Positions 1-8,528 of a stretch of 14,040 bases of DNA are shown piece after piece. The notes under the pieces were generated by a model. That model made no database searches. It was not told the DNA's origin and worked only from the letters and a program-made list of their open reading frames with translations. The stretch's first letter is position 1. Each line of letters opens with the position of its first letter. Source of the DNA: Bacteroidales bacterium UBA1757 (GTDB lineage Bacteria > Bacteroidota > Bacteroidia > Bacteroidales > UBA1402); NCBI GenBank assembly GCA_002315625.1, contig DCHH01000023.1:1-14040 (forward strand). The letters run 5' to 3'. A program made the translations under genes and the position numbers.

Positions 1-1751
1 CCGGCCTTCTGATATTTCTTTGCCAAATTTTCGTCCCAGAAGAACTTATTACCCTCTCCAGCGGGATAGAGAGCCGGCTGCGGGTCGTATGTATGACAAT
101 CCAAATAACCCGGGTCGTTGTTCATACGGTGCGACACACGTACCAGGTCTTCCCAGCGATGACCTTCAAAGCCTGCTTCACGTGCGGCCTCTGCAATAAT
201 CAGCTTCTCCATGAAGCGGATAGAGTCGGCCGTTGTCAGACAATCTTCCGGGAAATCCTTGTTCGGAAGGTTTGCACGTCCGCGTACACCGCCGCTTCCA
301 CGCCAGGGCATGGTGAAAACAGGACGTGGCGACTTTGAATAGCGAGCGTCGAACTGGAAAGGATAAGGATAGGGATGGAATGTATCCCAACCCGACACCT
401 TGCAGGAATCTTCCGTATAGGCAGTTCCGTCTTCATGATAGAAAACGAAATTGTTGCTTAGTCCGTCGTTGACCATAACCCATGCAAGATAGGGGAAACC
501 GCAACGGTTTGCAGCCTCAGCATAGCGGAGGTGAAGCAAACCTGCACGGTAGAGGAACCAGTCGCCAACCGTTCCAGTGGTTTCTTCCTCATACTGGGAA
601 TATTTCGTCACAAAATAGTCATCACCGACCTGAGAGAAGGCACCCGAAAGGCCGCGGGCGTCAAATGTGACACCACTGTTCTGCTGCTCAGTTCCCCAAA
701 CGTCCTCAACGGCATACTTGGAAGGCTTCAGCTGATAGAGTCCGCCGTTCTGTCCAATCGGATTGAAAAGTGAGAAGAAAGGATAGACCGGCTCGAACTT
801 CTTGTCGTATGAGCAGAACCAGATAAGTTCACCCAGACGGTATTTGTCGGTCGTATTGCCCTTGAACATATTCACCCAGTCATTGACCATGGCATTAGCA
901 TCGTTGTAACGTCCGCGCTCGTTACGGATTTGCCATGCACCGCTTGTACCAGGATAGACCCATGTATATAGACGATAGGTGTATTGGGTTGCAGTGGCTT
1001 CCTTCTCTTCATCGGTCATCAGGACATCACGATATATTGCTGCAGCATCCCAGAAACGGTTGTCCATCAGATAGAGGTCGCCCAGGAAACAGCGCTTGTC
1101 AATGAAAATCGGCTTCAGTGAATAACCATCCAATGAGTTCTGGACCAGCTTGCTGCCGGTGTAGTTCTCCAATGTCGGAAGCGACTCCATGCACGCGATG
1201 AGTTCCTTTACCAGTTCGGGAAGAGCAAGCTTCGGCCCCGTCACATCGCCTGGCACCACAACAGGGGTGGTGATGTACTGCACCTGACGGAAATGAAGAC
1301 CCAACTGGTAGTAGAGCCAACAACGGAGTGCGGCGACATCGGAATAACGTTCCATGTACTCGTCCTCCGTCATTTTCTTGTCGGAAAGCATCTTGTCGAA
1401 ATTGTCCAGCATATCGTTGCAGGAACCAATCACCTTATAGAAAGGAGTTACATCAGTCCATGGATTGTCCTGAGAATTGCGGTTCATGTTGACCTCCTCC
1501 AAAGCTGACGATGCGTATGGAGTCACATCCAGAAGGTCGGCGCGCAGTTCGTTCAGCACTACCACCTGTCCCGCCAGGCCCATGAATTCGCCGTACAGAC
1601 CAAGAATGGCCGCATCGGCATCATCGGTCGTCTTGTAGAAATCATTGTAGTCGAGGACCTCTTCCGGAGCTGTCTTGACGCAAGACTGCATGCCGGTTGA
1701 AAGCAGTACCAACGCGCTCAGGGCGAATGTTGACCATTTGATTTTTTTCAT
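1..1751 (-). CDS. SusD/RagB-family surface lipoprotein (second pair), 3' end outside window
   Basis: An open frame of 583 codons runs from ATG at 1751 to the left edge with no stop, so the C-terminus is missing. The signal peptide MKKIKWSTFALSALVLLSTG leads to MQSC with Cys24 as the probable lipidated residue. That lipobox is relaxed but usual for this phylum. SusD-type features are the first helix YKTTDDADAAILGLYGEFMG (39-58), FYKVIGSCNDML (104-115), a TPR-like helix WFLYRAGLLHLRYAEAANRC (398-417), and EAAREAGFEGHRWEDLVR (521-538), the counterpart of the conserved EERxxELxFEGxRWxDLxR block. Between the last two lies about 100 residues of insertion (419-515) with HEDGTAYTEDSCKV and a Pro/Tyr-rich FHPYPYPFQFDARY, making the protein longer than the partner of the first pair. 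It is taken as the lid of the SusC encoded just upstream, 37 nt away. Its ligand is unknown. Confidence 0.88.
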   Translation of the reverse strand, partial: MKKIKWSTFALSALVLLSTGMQSCVKTAPEEVLDYNDFYKTTDDADAAILGLYGEFMGLAGQVVVLNELRADLLDVTPYASSALEEVNMNRNSQDNPWTDVTPFYKVIGSCNDMLDNFDKMLSDKKMTEDEYMERYSDVAALRCWLYYQLGLHFRQVQYITTPVVVPGDVTGPKLALPELVKELIACMESLPTLENYTGSKLVQNSLDGYSLKPIFIDKRCFLGDLYLMDNRFWDAAAIYRDVLMTDEEKEATATQYTYRLYTWVYPGTSGAWQIRNERGRYNDANAMVNDWVNMFKGNTTDKYRLGELIWFCSYDKKFEPVYPFFSLFNPIGQNGGLYQLKPSKYAVEDVWGTEQQNSGVTFDARGLSGAFSQVGDDYFVTKYSQYEEETTGTVGDWFLYRAGLLHLRYAEAANRCGFPYLAWVMVNDGLSNNFVFYHEDGTAYTEDSCKVSGWDTFHPYPYPFQFDARYSKSPRPVFTMPWRGSGGVRGRANLPNKDFPEDCLTTADSIRFMEKLIIAEAAREAGFEGHRWEDLVRVSHRMNNDPGYLDCHTYDPQPALYPAGEGNKFFWDENLAKKYQKA

Positions 1752-1788
1752 ATCCTTATTCTTTTCGTTTCGTTCTACAATCCAGAAA

Positions 1789-4700
1789 TTACAGACCAAT
1801 CCTGATTCCAAGGGAAACAACCATCGGCTGTGGAGTGACACACGGGTCAACACCATAGTTGATGGCATTCGAACCCATAGCGGATTCGGGGTCAAGTCCC
1901 TTGTATTTGGTCAGGGTCAGAAGGTTCTCACCAGTAACAAACACGCTGCTGTTCTGGATGAACTTCACACCCAAGTTGAAATCGTAGGAAAGGGTGACTT
2001 TCTTCAGGCGGATATAGGAACCGTCCTCAATCCAGCGGTCGGAGAAGCGGCTGTTGCCCATCGGGTCGCCCAGAACAGCCCTCGGAATGTTCGTGACATC
2101 CCCTTCGTTGCGCCAGCGGTTGATGACGCTCTGGCTCTGGTTGTCGAGCTGGGAAAGACTCTCCATCTGGCTACGGGTGTAGTTATAGACATCGCCGCCA
2201 AGACTGTAGGTGAACAAAGCGTTCAAGCTCCACTTGCCAAGGGTAAATGTATTGACGATTGAGCCGTAAAGGGTCGGATTCGGATCTCCTATCATAACCA
2301 TATCCTTCTCGTCAATCAGCTTGTCACCGTTCTGATCGACAAACTGGACATCACCGGCAGCGAAAGGCACACGGACCAGTCCCTGCATAATGCCAAGTCC
2401 GTCGGCCTCTGCCTGAGCCTGAGTCGAATAGACAGCTCCGTTCTTGGTCTGGTACCCATAGAAGACACCTATTGGCTGGCCGACCTTCGTCTGAATGGTA
2501 GCACCCAAAGCAGTATTATAGATGGTTTCGCCGGAAAGGTCAAGCACCTCGTTCTTATACTTTGAGATGTTCAGGCCAAGGTCCCATTTGAAAATCCTGC
2601 GGTTGATAAGGCGTGCATTGATGCCCAAGTCAAAACCAATGTTACGCATCGAACCGGCATTGTCGATAAAGGTGTCGAAACCGGTCTGACGGGCCTCCTG
2701 TGTGGCCAGAATCATATCGCGGGTAGTATTGTAGAAGAACTCTCCCGTCAGATTCAGACGCTCGTTGAAAGCGGAGAAGTCAAGTCCGACATTAATTCTT
2801 TCAACGGTCTCAGGCTTCAATGCGGTATTCACCAGATTGCCGCGAACCAGTCCGTATGTTCCAAGAATGTTCTGCGGAGCATAGTAGCGTACACCGTTGA
2901 AATTACCGATTTCGTCATTTCCGGAGAGTCCGTAGCTGGCACGGAGTTTCAACTGGTTCAGCCAGTCGGCCTGTGCAAACTCCTCTCCACTGATAAGCCA
3001 TGCGGCCGACAGCGAAGGATAGACAAAGACACTGGCTGCCTTCTCGCCGCTGCGGGAAGTGGCATCGGCAGAAATCGTAGCATTGAAGAAATATTTGCTC
3101 CTCAGCGAATAGTTCGCGGTCAGATAGCCTGAAAGCCAGTTCCACGAACCGATGCTACCGCCAATCTGACGGAGAATCGACTCGCCGTACTGAATCGACT
3201 TGAAACTGTCGGAACTGGAGTTGTAGCCCTCTCCAAAGTCGTTCTCTGCCTTGTTGTTCTGGTAGCGGACACCTAGTCGGGCCTTCAGTCCGTTGTCAGC
3301 CGTCTCACGGGTCTTGAACTGTAGGTAAAAGTCATTATAGACGGAGAAAAGACGATCTACACGGTGCTGGGCCTCATTATAGACCACATATCCGTACATC
3401 GGGTCAAAGGCGACACCATCGCTCGGGTAGAATGACTTTTCACGCTCCTTGTTGTAGTTAAGACCAATCATTTCGGTCAGGGTGAAATGCTTGCCAAGGA
3501 AAATGTCAAACTTGAACGAACCCATGAACCGGTAGTTGATGTTCATCATCGTCACATTGTTGGCCAGCACGTAGGGGTTGCTGCTACCGAAGTCATCGAC
3601 CCCTTCCACATTGGGCGAAAGGGCTCCCTGCTCGTCGTAGATATGGGTTGACATGAACGGAGCCTTGAGCATGGAGGCCAGAATAGGATTCTTCGACGCA
3701 TCACCACCTTCGTTGGCCAATTGCTTCGAACCATAGACGAAGCTCATGTTTGCCGAGAAGTCGATGATTTTCGACATGTGGACGAGTGAGTTGAAGCGGG
3801 TGTTGAACCGCTCGAAATCGGTATTCTTCAGCAGTCCCTTCTGGTTCAGATAACCCAGCGAGAGGGTGTACATGGCCACATCGTCACCACCCGAGACGTT
3901 CAAGTAATAATTCTGGTTCCATCCGTTCTGGTAAATCTGTTTCTGCCAGTCGGTTTCGTTGTTGTAGCGGTAGTAGTCGGTATTCCCTTCCCAGCCCCAC
4001 TTTTCCTTATATGGCTTTACCATATTGAAATAAGGGAGCGTATAAAGGCTCTCAGGAGCATCGTCACCCGACTGGATAAGTTCTGCAAACAGCGTCTTGG
4101 AATCGTCCGCACTGAGTACCGGGAGGTATTTCGGATTCATCGTCACACCCGTATGGACATGCAGGCTGATGCGGGTTTCGGGGTCTGAAGACATCTTTGT
4201 TTTGATGATGACCACACCGTTCGCACCCTTCAGACCGTAGAGCGAAGTTCCGTCCTTCATGACCGTTATGCTCTCAATATCCTTCACATCAATTGAGGAG
4301 AGGGGATTGGCCTGATAGTTGCCAATCAGCGAAGAGGCATACGAAGAGTTTTCCAGCGGCATACCGTCAACGACGTACAGAGGCGCTGTTCCAGCGTTGA
4401 TGGTGTTGAAGCCGTGGATGTAGATGTTGGCCCCACTTCCGGGCATTCCCGAGCGGAACACTGTATTGACACCCGTTGCATAGCCCTGCATAAGGGCATC
4501 GGGGGTCACGGCAACGCTTTGTGAGGTATTTTCACGAACCACACTCTGTGAGGAGGAGAGTTTCAGGGAAGACTCCGGACCGAAGACTGTGACAGCCTCT
4601 GCAGCAGAACCTTTGTATTCCGACTCGTAAAGCACGATGTCAAGCTTGCCAGTTCCGGCCGGAACCTGACGCGTGGCATAGCCCACGGCAGAAATTTCCA

Positions 4701-4935
4701 CAATTGCCGAAGGATTTGAAACCTTCAGTGAAAACGAACCGTCCTCTTTGGTGAAAGCCGAAGAGAATCCGACGATACGCACCGAAGCTCCGGCGATTGC
4801 CTGCTGCGTTGCGGCGTCTTTGACCGTTCCGTCCAGCATGTCAGAAGTTGTCTGAGCCTGAAGGGGAAGCACGACGGCTGCCATCAGGAGCAGCGACTCA
4901 AGCAAACGAATGATATTCTTTCTCATAGCTTTCAT
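1789..4935 (-). CDS. SusC/RagA-family TonB-dependent outer-membrane transporter (second pair, divergent)
   Basis: This 1048-residue SusC-like importer differs clearly from the first one, so the pair is not a recent duplication. The signal peptide runs to about residue 27 (VVLPLQA, then Q). A regulatory beta-sandwich lies at about 34-103 (LDGTVKDAATQQAIAGASVR, KEDGSFSLKV). A possible TonB box lies around AEAVTVFG (112-119). The plug spans about 125-248, with NIYIHGFNTINAGTAPLYVV and VMKDGTSLYGLKGANGVVII, a variant of the usual LKDASATAIYGSRGANGVI. The barrel carries an EF-hand-like loop DQNGDKLIDEKD at 867-878 and ends GIRIGL with Leu rather than the usual terminal aromatic. ATG at 4935 lies 3 nt after the upstream stop. 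A second in-frame ATG three codons on (4926, MRKN) gives an equally good signal peptide, so the start is uncertain by three residues. The paired SusD gene follows after 37 nt. Confidence 0.94.
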   Translation of the reverse strand: MKAMRKNIIRLLESLLLMAAVVLPLQAQTTSDMLDGTVKDAATQQAIAGASVRIVGFSSAFTKEDGSFSLKVSNPSAIVEISAVGYATRQVPAGTGKLDIVLYESEYKGSAAEAVTVFGPESSLKLSSSQSVVRENTSQSVAVTPDALMQGYATGVNTVFRSGMPGSGANIYIHGFNTINAGTAPLYVVDGMPLENSSYASSLIGNYQANPLSSIDVKDIESITVMKDGTSLYGLKGANGVVIIKTKMSSDPETRISLHVHTGVTMNPKYLPVLSADDSKTLFAELIQSGDDAPESLYTLPYFNMVKPYKEKWGWEGNTDYYRYNNETDWQKQIYQNGWNQNYYLNVSGGDDVAMYTLSLGYLNQKGLLKNTDFERFNTRFNSLVHMSKIIDFSANMSFVYGSKQLANEGGDASKNPILASMLKAPFMSTHIYDEQGALSPNVEGVDDFGSSNPYVLANNVTMMNINYRFMGSFKFDIFLGKHFTLTEMIGLNYNKEREKSFYPSDGVAFDPMYGYVVYNEAQHRVDRLFSVYNDFYLQFKTRETADNGLKARLGVRYQNNKAENDFGEGYNSSSDSFKSIQYGESILRQIGGSIGSWNWLSGYLTANYSLRSKYFFNATISADATSRSGEKAASVFVYPSLSAAWLISGEEFAQADWLNQLKLRASYGLSGNDEIGNFNGVRYYAPQNILGTYGLVRGNLVNTALKPETVERINVGLDFSAFNERLNLTGEFFYNTTRDMILATQEARQTGFDTFIDNAGSMRNIGFDLGINARLINRRIFKWDLGLNISKYKNEVLDLSGETIYNTALGATIQTKVGQPIGVFYGYQTKNGAVYSTQAQAEADGLGIMQGLVRVPFAAGDVQFVDQNGDKLIDEKDMVMIGDPNPTLYGSIVNTFTLGKWSLNALFTYSLGGDVYNYTRSQMESLSQLDNQSQSVINRWRNEGDVTNIPRAVLGDPMGNSRFSDRWIEDGSYIRLKKVTLSYDFNLGVKFIQNSSVFVTGENLLTLTKYKGLDPESAMGSNAINYGVDPCVTPQPMVVSLGIRIGL

Positions 4936-4938
4936 TGA

Positions 4939-6714
4939 TTAATCGTTTACATCTACTTGCGGAACCAGTTTGATGTAGTCCAGGAAAACCATACCGGCAT
5001 TCTTGTCGGTGTTGCGTACCGTTCCAGCAACCATGAAGGAGGCAAATCCGTATGTCGGGCAAATCAGATTTGTCTTGTCGCCGAAAGCATCGGGCTTTCC
5101 ATCGTATGGCTTGTCGATAAGGAAGTAGTGGTATGTTGCCGACGACTTCGTATTGTTGGTGTCGATGGGCCGGTAACGGATTATCTGGTGTTCCGTCGCA
5201 TCTCCGGCCGACACTGCTGTGGCAAACACGGCATAATCGGAGAAGTTGTTGTTGATTTGCCCGCCGTTATATCTCAGAGCAGGATAGCCAGGGAAACTTA
5301 TCATCAGCTTCTGTTCCTGTTCAATGGGAACATTCCGGAAATCATCATCAATTTCAATTGTATCACCGAGGAAGAGAGCCCTCTGTGTCACACCTTCCAC
5401 TGAAGGAATAGTGTAGTACTGTCCGGAGAGGTCATTGTAGGTAACCCAGTAGAGATTGTATCCGCAAGAATACATCAGCGGACTATACTTTGCGTATGAG
5501 TTGTTGGTCTTGCTAATCAGGTAACTCGTCTGGTCATTGTCGTTGTAGGTACCGGTTCTCGTTATTGTAGCCGTAGAGTCATTCTCAGCGTAATAATTGA
5601 ACCATGTATGGGTGAAACTCGTCTGCGCCTTGAGCATCAGGTCGTATCCGCCCCGTGCATAACTGCGGCTGCGCACCATCCATGCATTCTGGCCGTCATA
5701 CACATCGTCGTATTCCTCAGCCTCGATGTAGGTCGTCTTGATTTTGTTCTCGTACAGCTTGATGTCGGCTGCCGTCATGAAATAGACCATTCCGTTGGAA
5801 GCCTGATAGGTATCGGTGATATCCTCGTACTGCATATCCACCAGCACATCCTTTATATTAAGGTAGCGTCCTGATTCATTCACCTTCAGTTCTCCGAATA
5901 TCAGGTCGCTTGTCACCTCGTAGAGGATGTCAGCCGCCTGCTGTGCAGAGTCGGTCTGGTGCATGTATTTGCCATACTTCGACTTCAGGGAATCAAGAGC
6001 CTCCTGTTCTATCAGAACCACTGAGAAGATTTCTTTCTCATCATCCAAAGGATAGAGCTCCAGGAAGGGGTTGCTTTCTGTCCATACAGTATCATAGACG
6101 GGCTGGCCGGTTATAGGATCCAGACCCGTCTGAACACTATGCTCCATATCCATCACCTTTTGTGTATAGGATTTGATACAGTCAACCTGCTCGTACCCTC
6201 CCAGAGTTTCGAGATATTCCCGGACATTCAGCCGGTAGGGGAGCGATTCCTTCAATATATGCAGGACACCGTTGGCGGCTGGGATGTTAGACTCTTGTAT
6301 CATCGACTTTGTGATGTAGGCACACTTTCCTCCTGCCATCATCAGGCGTTCAACCTTCTTGCCCTCAAGTGTGATATCGCCCTGAGCGTCAACAACCACC
6401 TGGACACCGGCGATATGGTTGACCAGCCACCCCTCAAGCATATCCTTGTCGGTCATATCCAAGGCGGGAAGCGTTCCGTTGACCGGAGCAAAAACCGTCA
6501 ACAGGGCTCCACTCTTCAGGATTTCTCCGTAGTCGGCGGCTTCCACCACCTTCATGAAATCAGACAGCTGCGGCTGGGCGGAAAGGGTCTCATAAAGTGT
6601 CTGACCGTAGCGTGCATCCTTGAGCTGGGTCTCATCCTTCCAGGGATTGCAGGCAACCATGGCAACCAGTAGTGTCACCAGGCACAGACGTGAGCATAAC
6701 GAATAGTTCTTCAT
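4939..6714 (-). CDS. Tandem FAS1 lipoprotein with C-terminal CBM-like module
   Basis: This 591-residue predicted lipoprotein has a signal ending AMVAC with Cys22. The charged run WKDE at +4 to +7 after Cys is compatible with surface-export signals of this phylum. FAS1 domain 1 covers about 37-158: LSDFMKVVEAADYGEIL, LLTVFAPVN at 71-79, VNHIAG at 98-103 and AANGVLHILKESL at 146-158. FAS1 domain 2 covers about 161-317 and is degenerate, with FSVVLIEQEALDSL at 230-243 in place of YTVFAPTNxAF and ASNGMVYFM at 305-313. It holds an insertion around 196-220 (DPITGQPVYDTVW). Residues 328-591 begin with YIEAEEYDD and close with MVFLDYIKLVPQ, framing strands like those that open and close CBM6/CBM35-type beta-sandwiches. 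That resemblance is by eye only. The gene lies 29 nt after the other FAS1 gene and 3 nt before the second SusC, so it may serve that second transporter. Its role is inferred. Confidence 0.87.
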   Translation of the reverse strand: MKNYSLCSRLCLVTLLVAMVACNPWKDETQLKDARYGQTLYETLSAQPQLSDFMKVVEAADYGEILKSGALLTVFAPVNGTLPALDMTDKDMLEGWLVNHIAGVQVVVDAQGDITLEGKKVERLMMAGGKCAYITKSMIQESNIPAANGVLHILKESLPYRLNVREYLETLGGYEQVDCIKSYTQKVMDMEHSVQTGLDPITGQPVYDTVWTESNPFLELYPLDDEKEIFSVVLIEQEALDSLKSKYGKYMHQTDSAQQAADILYEVTSDLIFGELKVNESGRYLNIKDVLVDMQYEDITDTYQASNGMVYFMTAADIKLYENKIKTTYIEAEEYDDVYDGQNAWMVRSRSYARGGYDLMLKAQTSFTHTWFNYYAENDSTATITRTGTYNDNDQTSYLISKTNNSYAKYSPLMYSCGYNLYWVTYNDLSGQYYTIPSVEGVTQRALFLGDTIEIDDDFRNVPIEQEQKLMISFPGYPALRYNGGQINNNFSDYAVFATAVSAGDATEHQIIRYRPIDTNNTKSSATYHYFLIDKPYDGKPDAFGDKTNLICPTYGFASFMVAGTVRNTDKNAGMVFLDYIKLVPQVDVND

Positions 6715-6743
6715 ATTCTGATATTTTCTTGTTTCGCAATGAG

Positions 6744-8522
6744 TTATTCCTCAGTTTCTTCCGGTTCGGGCTCTTCTCCGTACGGGAAAATCATCCAGTT
6801 CGGGGTTCCTTCCTCAATCATGTTGCCAAGAATGTCAACACGGGGCCATGTCTGGTCTTCGTCCTTGGGGATGAACTGGAAGAGGTCCCAGTTACCGTAT
6901 TGTCCCTGACGGTTCGAATAAATCGGTTCCAGATAGAGGTAGTGCCGTCCTTCGTATTCCACCTTGATGGTTCCAAGCAGGTGGCTGCACACGACGGAAT
7001 TCTTTTTCTTCGCATTGTACTGCTTCCATCCCTGAGCCACCATGGCCTCTTCGGTAAGGTCGGTGGGCATATAGTCAGCCATATTGAAGACGTATGGCAT
7101 CACCTGGTCGTCACGTCCGTCCTGCTTGAAAATCACCTTCGGCTGGATATTCAGCTCACGACGGTAGCAAACCCACACTTTGTATTCACCCGGCATGAGG
7201 ACCGGCAGCTTGAACTGAATCCACTTCACCGTTCCAGGGTTGAGGTTGAAGCGCAGGTAGTCGGAATAGATGTACTGCTGCTTCCAGTCGGCAGCTTCCA
7301 TTGCAGCCTCGGTCATGGGAACGTTATATGCTCCGTATTCAATAGTGGCCAGATATGTTCCTCCCCAGCGGACCTCCGAAAGTTCACCGTCATTGAAAGT
7401 CTTCGAACCGCTCTTGCGGAAAGTTGACATGGCCATGATTTCCGGCTGTTCGGCCACATCCCAATAGACACGGTAGGCCGAACGGTTCTTGACCTGAATG
7501 TTTCCTTCAATACGGTGGACAACACCGTTCGAACAGGTCAGGTCGGTATATTCGCTTTCGCGGTCAAGCATGACACCCTCGTCATGGATGTTCGAAGTCA
7601 TCAGACGGTCGAGGTAAAGGTCCTGGTCAACCCTCTCAAAGAGAATCGGCTTCTCTTCCGGGGTAAGGGTCGGAAGAGAAGAGGAGACCAGAAGGTCAAC
7701 GACATACTTCGGTGCGATGTTCACAACTGCATGGTATCCGATATAGTCACGGAGAAGTTCTTCGTCGGTCTTGGTAGTATTCTTCTGGTTTGCACGAAGA
7801 TCTGCAATCAGTGCGGAATCGGAGTCAATACCGGCCTCAACGTAGCTCATGTCGTCCTGAATAAAGAAGGTGTACCATGTCTCATCCTCTTCCTTGGAAA
7901 GGGAATCGGCCAGACCGGACTTCTCAAAGAGGCGTTTCATTATAGAGTACTCATCCGGCAGGGCACGCACGACGTCGGTGACAGAATTAGCCGAAGCCTC
8001 CAGAACTTCATCCACAAAATGAACCACACCGTTAGCCACGCTCAGTTCGCTCTCGCCGGCGATGGCCTTAGTCACTATCTTTGCGTGACGATCGACGACG
8101 ATTGTTCCGTCATCGGATGTCTTGGTGGTGATGTAGCGATGCTGGAAATTGCGACTGTTCACACGTCCGTCAACAAAATCGTTCACCTTGATGGAGTCGT
8201 TACCAATAAGGTGGTATTTCACGATTTCCTCAGCCTCGGCAACGGAGAGATCATTGGCAGAACTCTTCCCTTTTGCACTGAGGTATTTGGAAACGGCATC
8301 GTTCGTAGGAGCGAACAAAGTATAGAACCCGTAGGAGTGAATCGTGCCACGGAGTTCAGCCTTTTCAACAATATCCAGAAAGGAGGTTAAACCGTATTCC
8401 TCCAGGAGTTCGTCCATCATCTTATCGTCATAGACCTTATAGATGGACCCCTCCATAGCCTTGTTGCAGGAGGCGAACAGCAGGAGCGCTGCCGAAAGGG
8501 CGGTCAGTATAATCTTTCTCAT
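6744..8522 (-). CDS. Tandem FAS1 lipoprotein with unassigned C-terminal beta-rich module
   Basis: This 592-residue predicted lipoprotein has a signal ending LFASC with Cys19. FAS1 domain 1 covers about 44-176, with SFLDIVEKAEL, the strand YTLFAPTNDAV at 67-77, YHLIG at 103-107 and the closing ANGVVHFVDEVL at 163-174. A second, more divergent FAS1 covers about 179-343, with WYTFFIQDDMSY at 216-227, DYIGYHAVV at 259-267 and CSNGVVHRIEGNI at 330-342. Residues 345-592 form a separate beta-rich region of unknown family. It holds PGTVKWIQFKLPVLMPGEYK and two related helices, TEAAMEAADWKQ (404-415) and TEEAMVAQGWKQ (490-501), suggesting an internal repeat. It ends with a Glu/Pro-rich tail EEPEPEETEE. 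Inference: it sits at the cell surface as an accessory to the SusCD complexes, either binding ligand like SusE/F proteins or mediating adhesion. It starts 6 nt after the SusD stop and ends 29 nt before the next FAS1 gene. Confidence 0.88.
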   Translation of the reverse strand: MRKIILTALSAALLLFASCNKAMEGSIYKVYDDKMMDELLEEYGLTSFLDIVEKAELRGTIHSYGFYTLFAPTNDAVSKYLSAKGKSSANDLSVAEAEEIVKYHLIGNDSIKVNDFVDGRVNSRNFQHRYITTKTSDDGTIVVDRHAKIVTKAIAGESELSVANGVVHFVDEVLEASANSVTDVVRALPDEYSIMKRLFEKSGLADSLSKEEDETWYTFFIQDDMSYVEAGIDSDSALIADLRANQKNTTKTDEELLRDYIGYHAVVNIAPKYVVDLLVSSSLPTLTPEEKPILFERVDQDLYLDRLMTSNIHDEGVMLDRESEYTDLTCSNGVVHRIEGNIQVKNRSAYRVYWDVAEQPEIMAMSTFRKSGSKTFNDGELSEVRWGGTYLATIEYGAYNVPMTEAAMEAADWKQQYIYSDYLRFNLNPGTVKWIQFKLPVLMPGEYKVWVCYRRELNIQPKVIFKQDGRDDQVMPYVFNMADYMPTDLTEEAMVAQGWKQYNAKKKNSVVCSHLLGTIKVEYEGRHYLYLEPIYSNRQGQYGNWDLFQFIPKDEDQTWPRVDILGNMIEEGTPNWMIFPYGEEPEPEETEE

Positions 8523-8528
8523 AGCGGC

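Noticed and set aside
1675..2262. Plus-strand open frame of 195 codons overlapping the end of the second SusC and the start of the second SusD
   Set aside because: It is antisense to two well-supported genes and its translation shows no family features.
6139..6672. Plus-strand open frame of 177 codons
   Set aside because: It is antisense to the first FAS1 domain of the 591-residue lipoprotein, with no domain or plausible start signal.
6672..8390. Long plus-strand open frames of 251 and 291 codons (6672-7427 and 7515-8390)
   Set aside because: They lie antisense to the first double-FAS1 gene, have no recognisable domain, and look like mirror frames of a real coding region with few stop codons.
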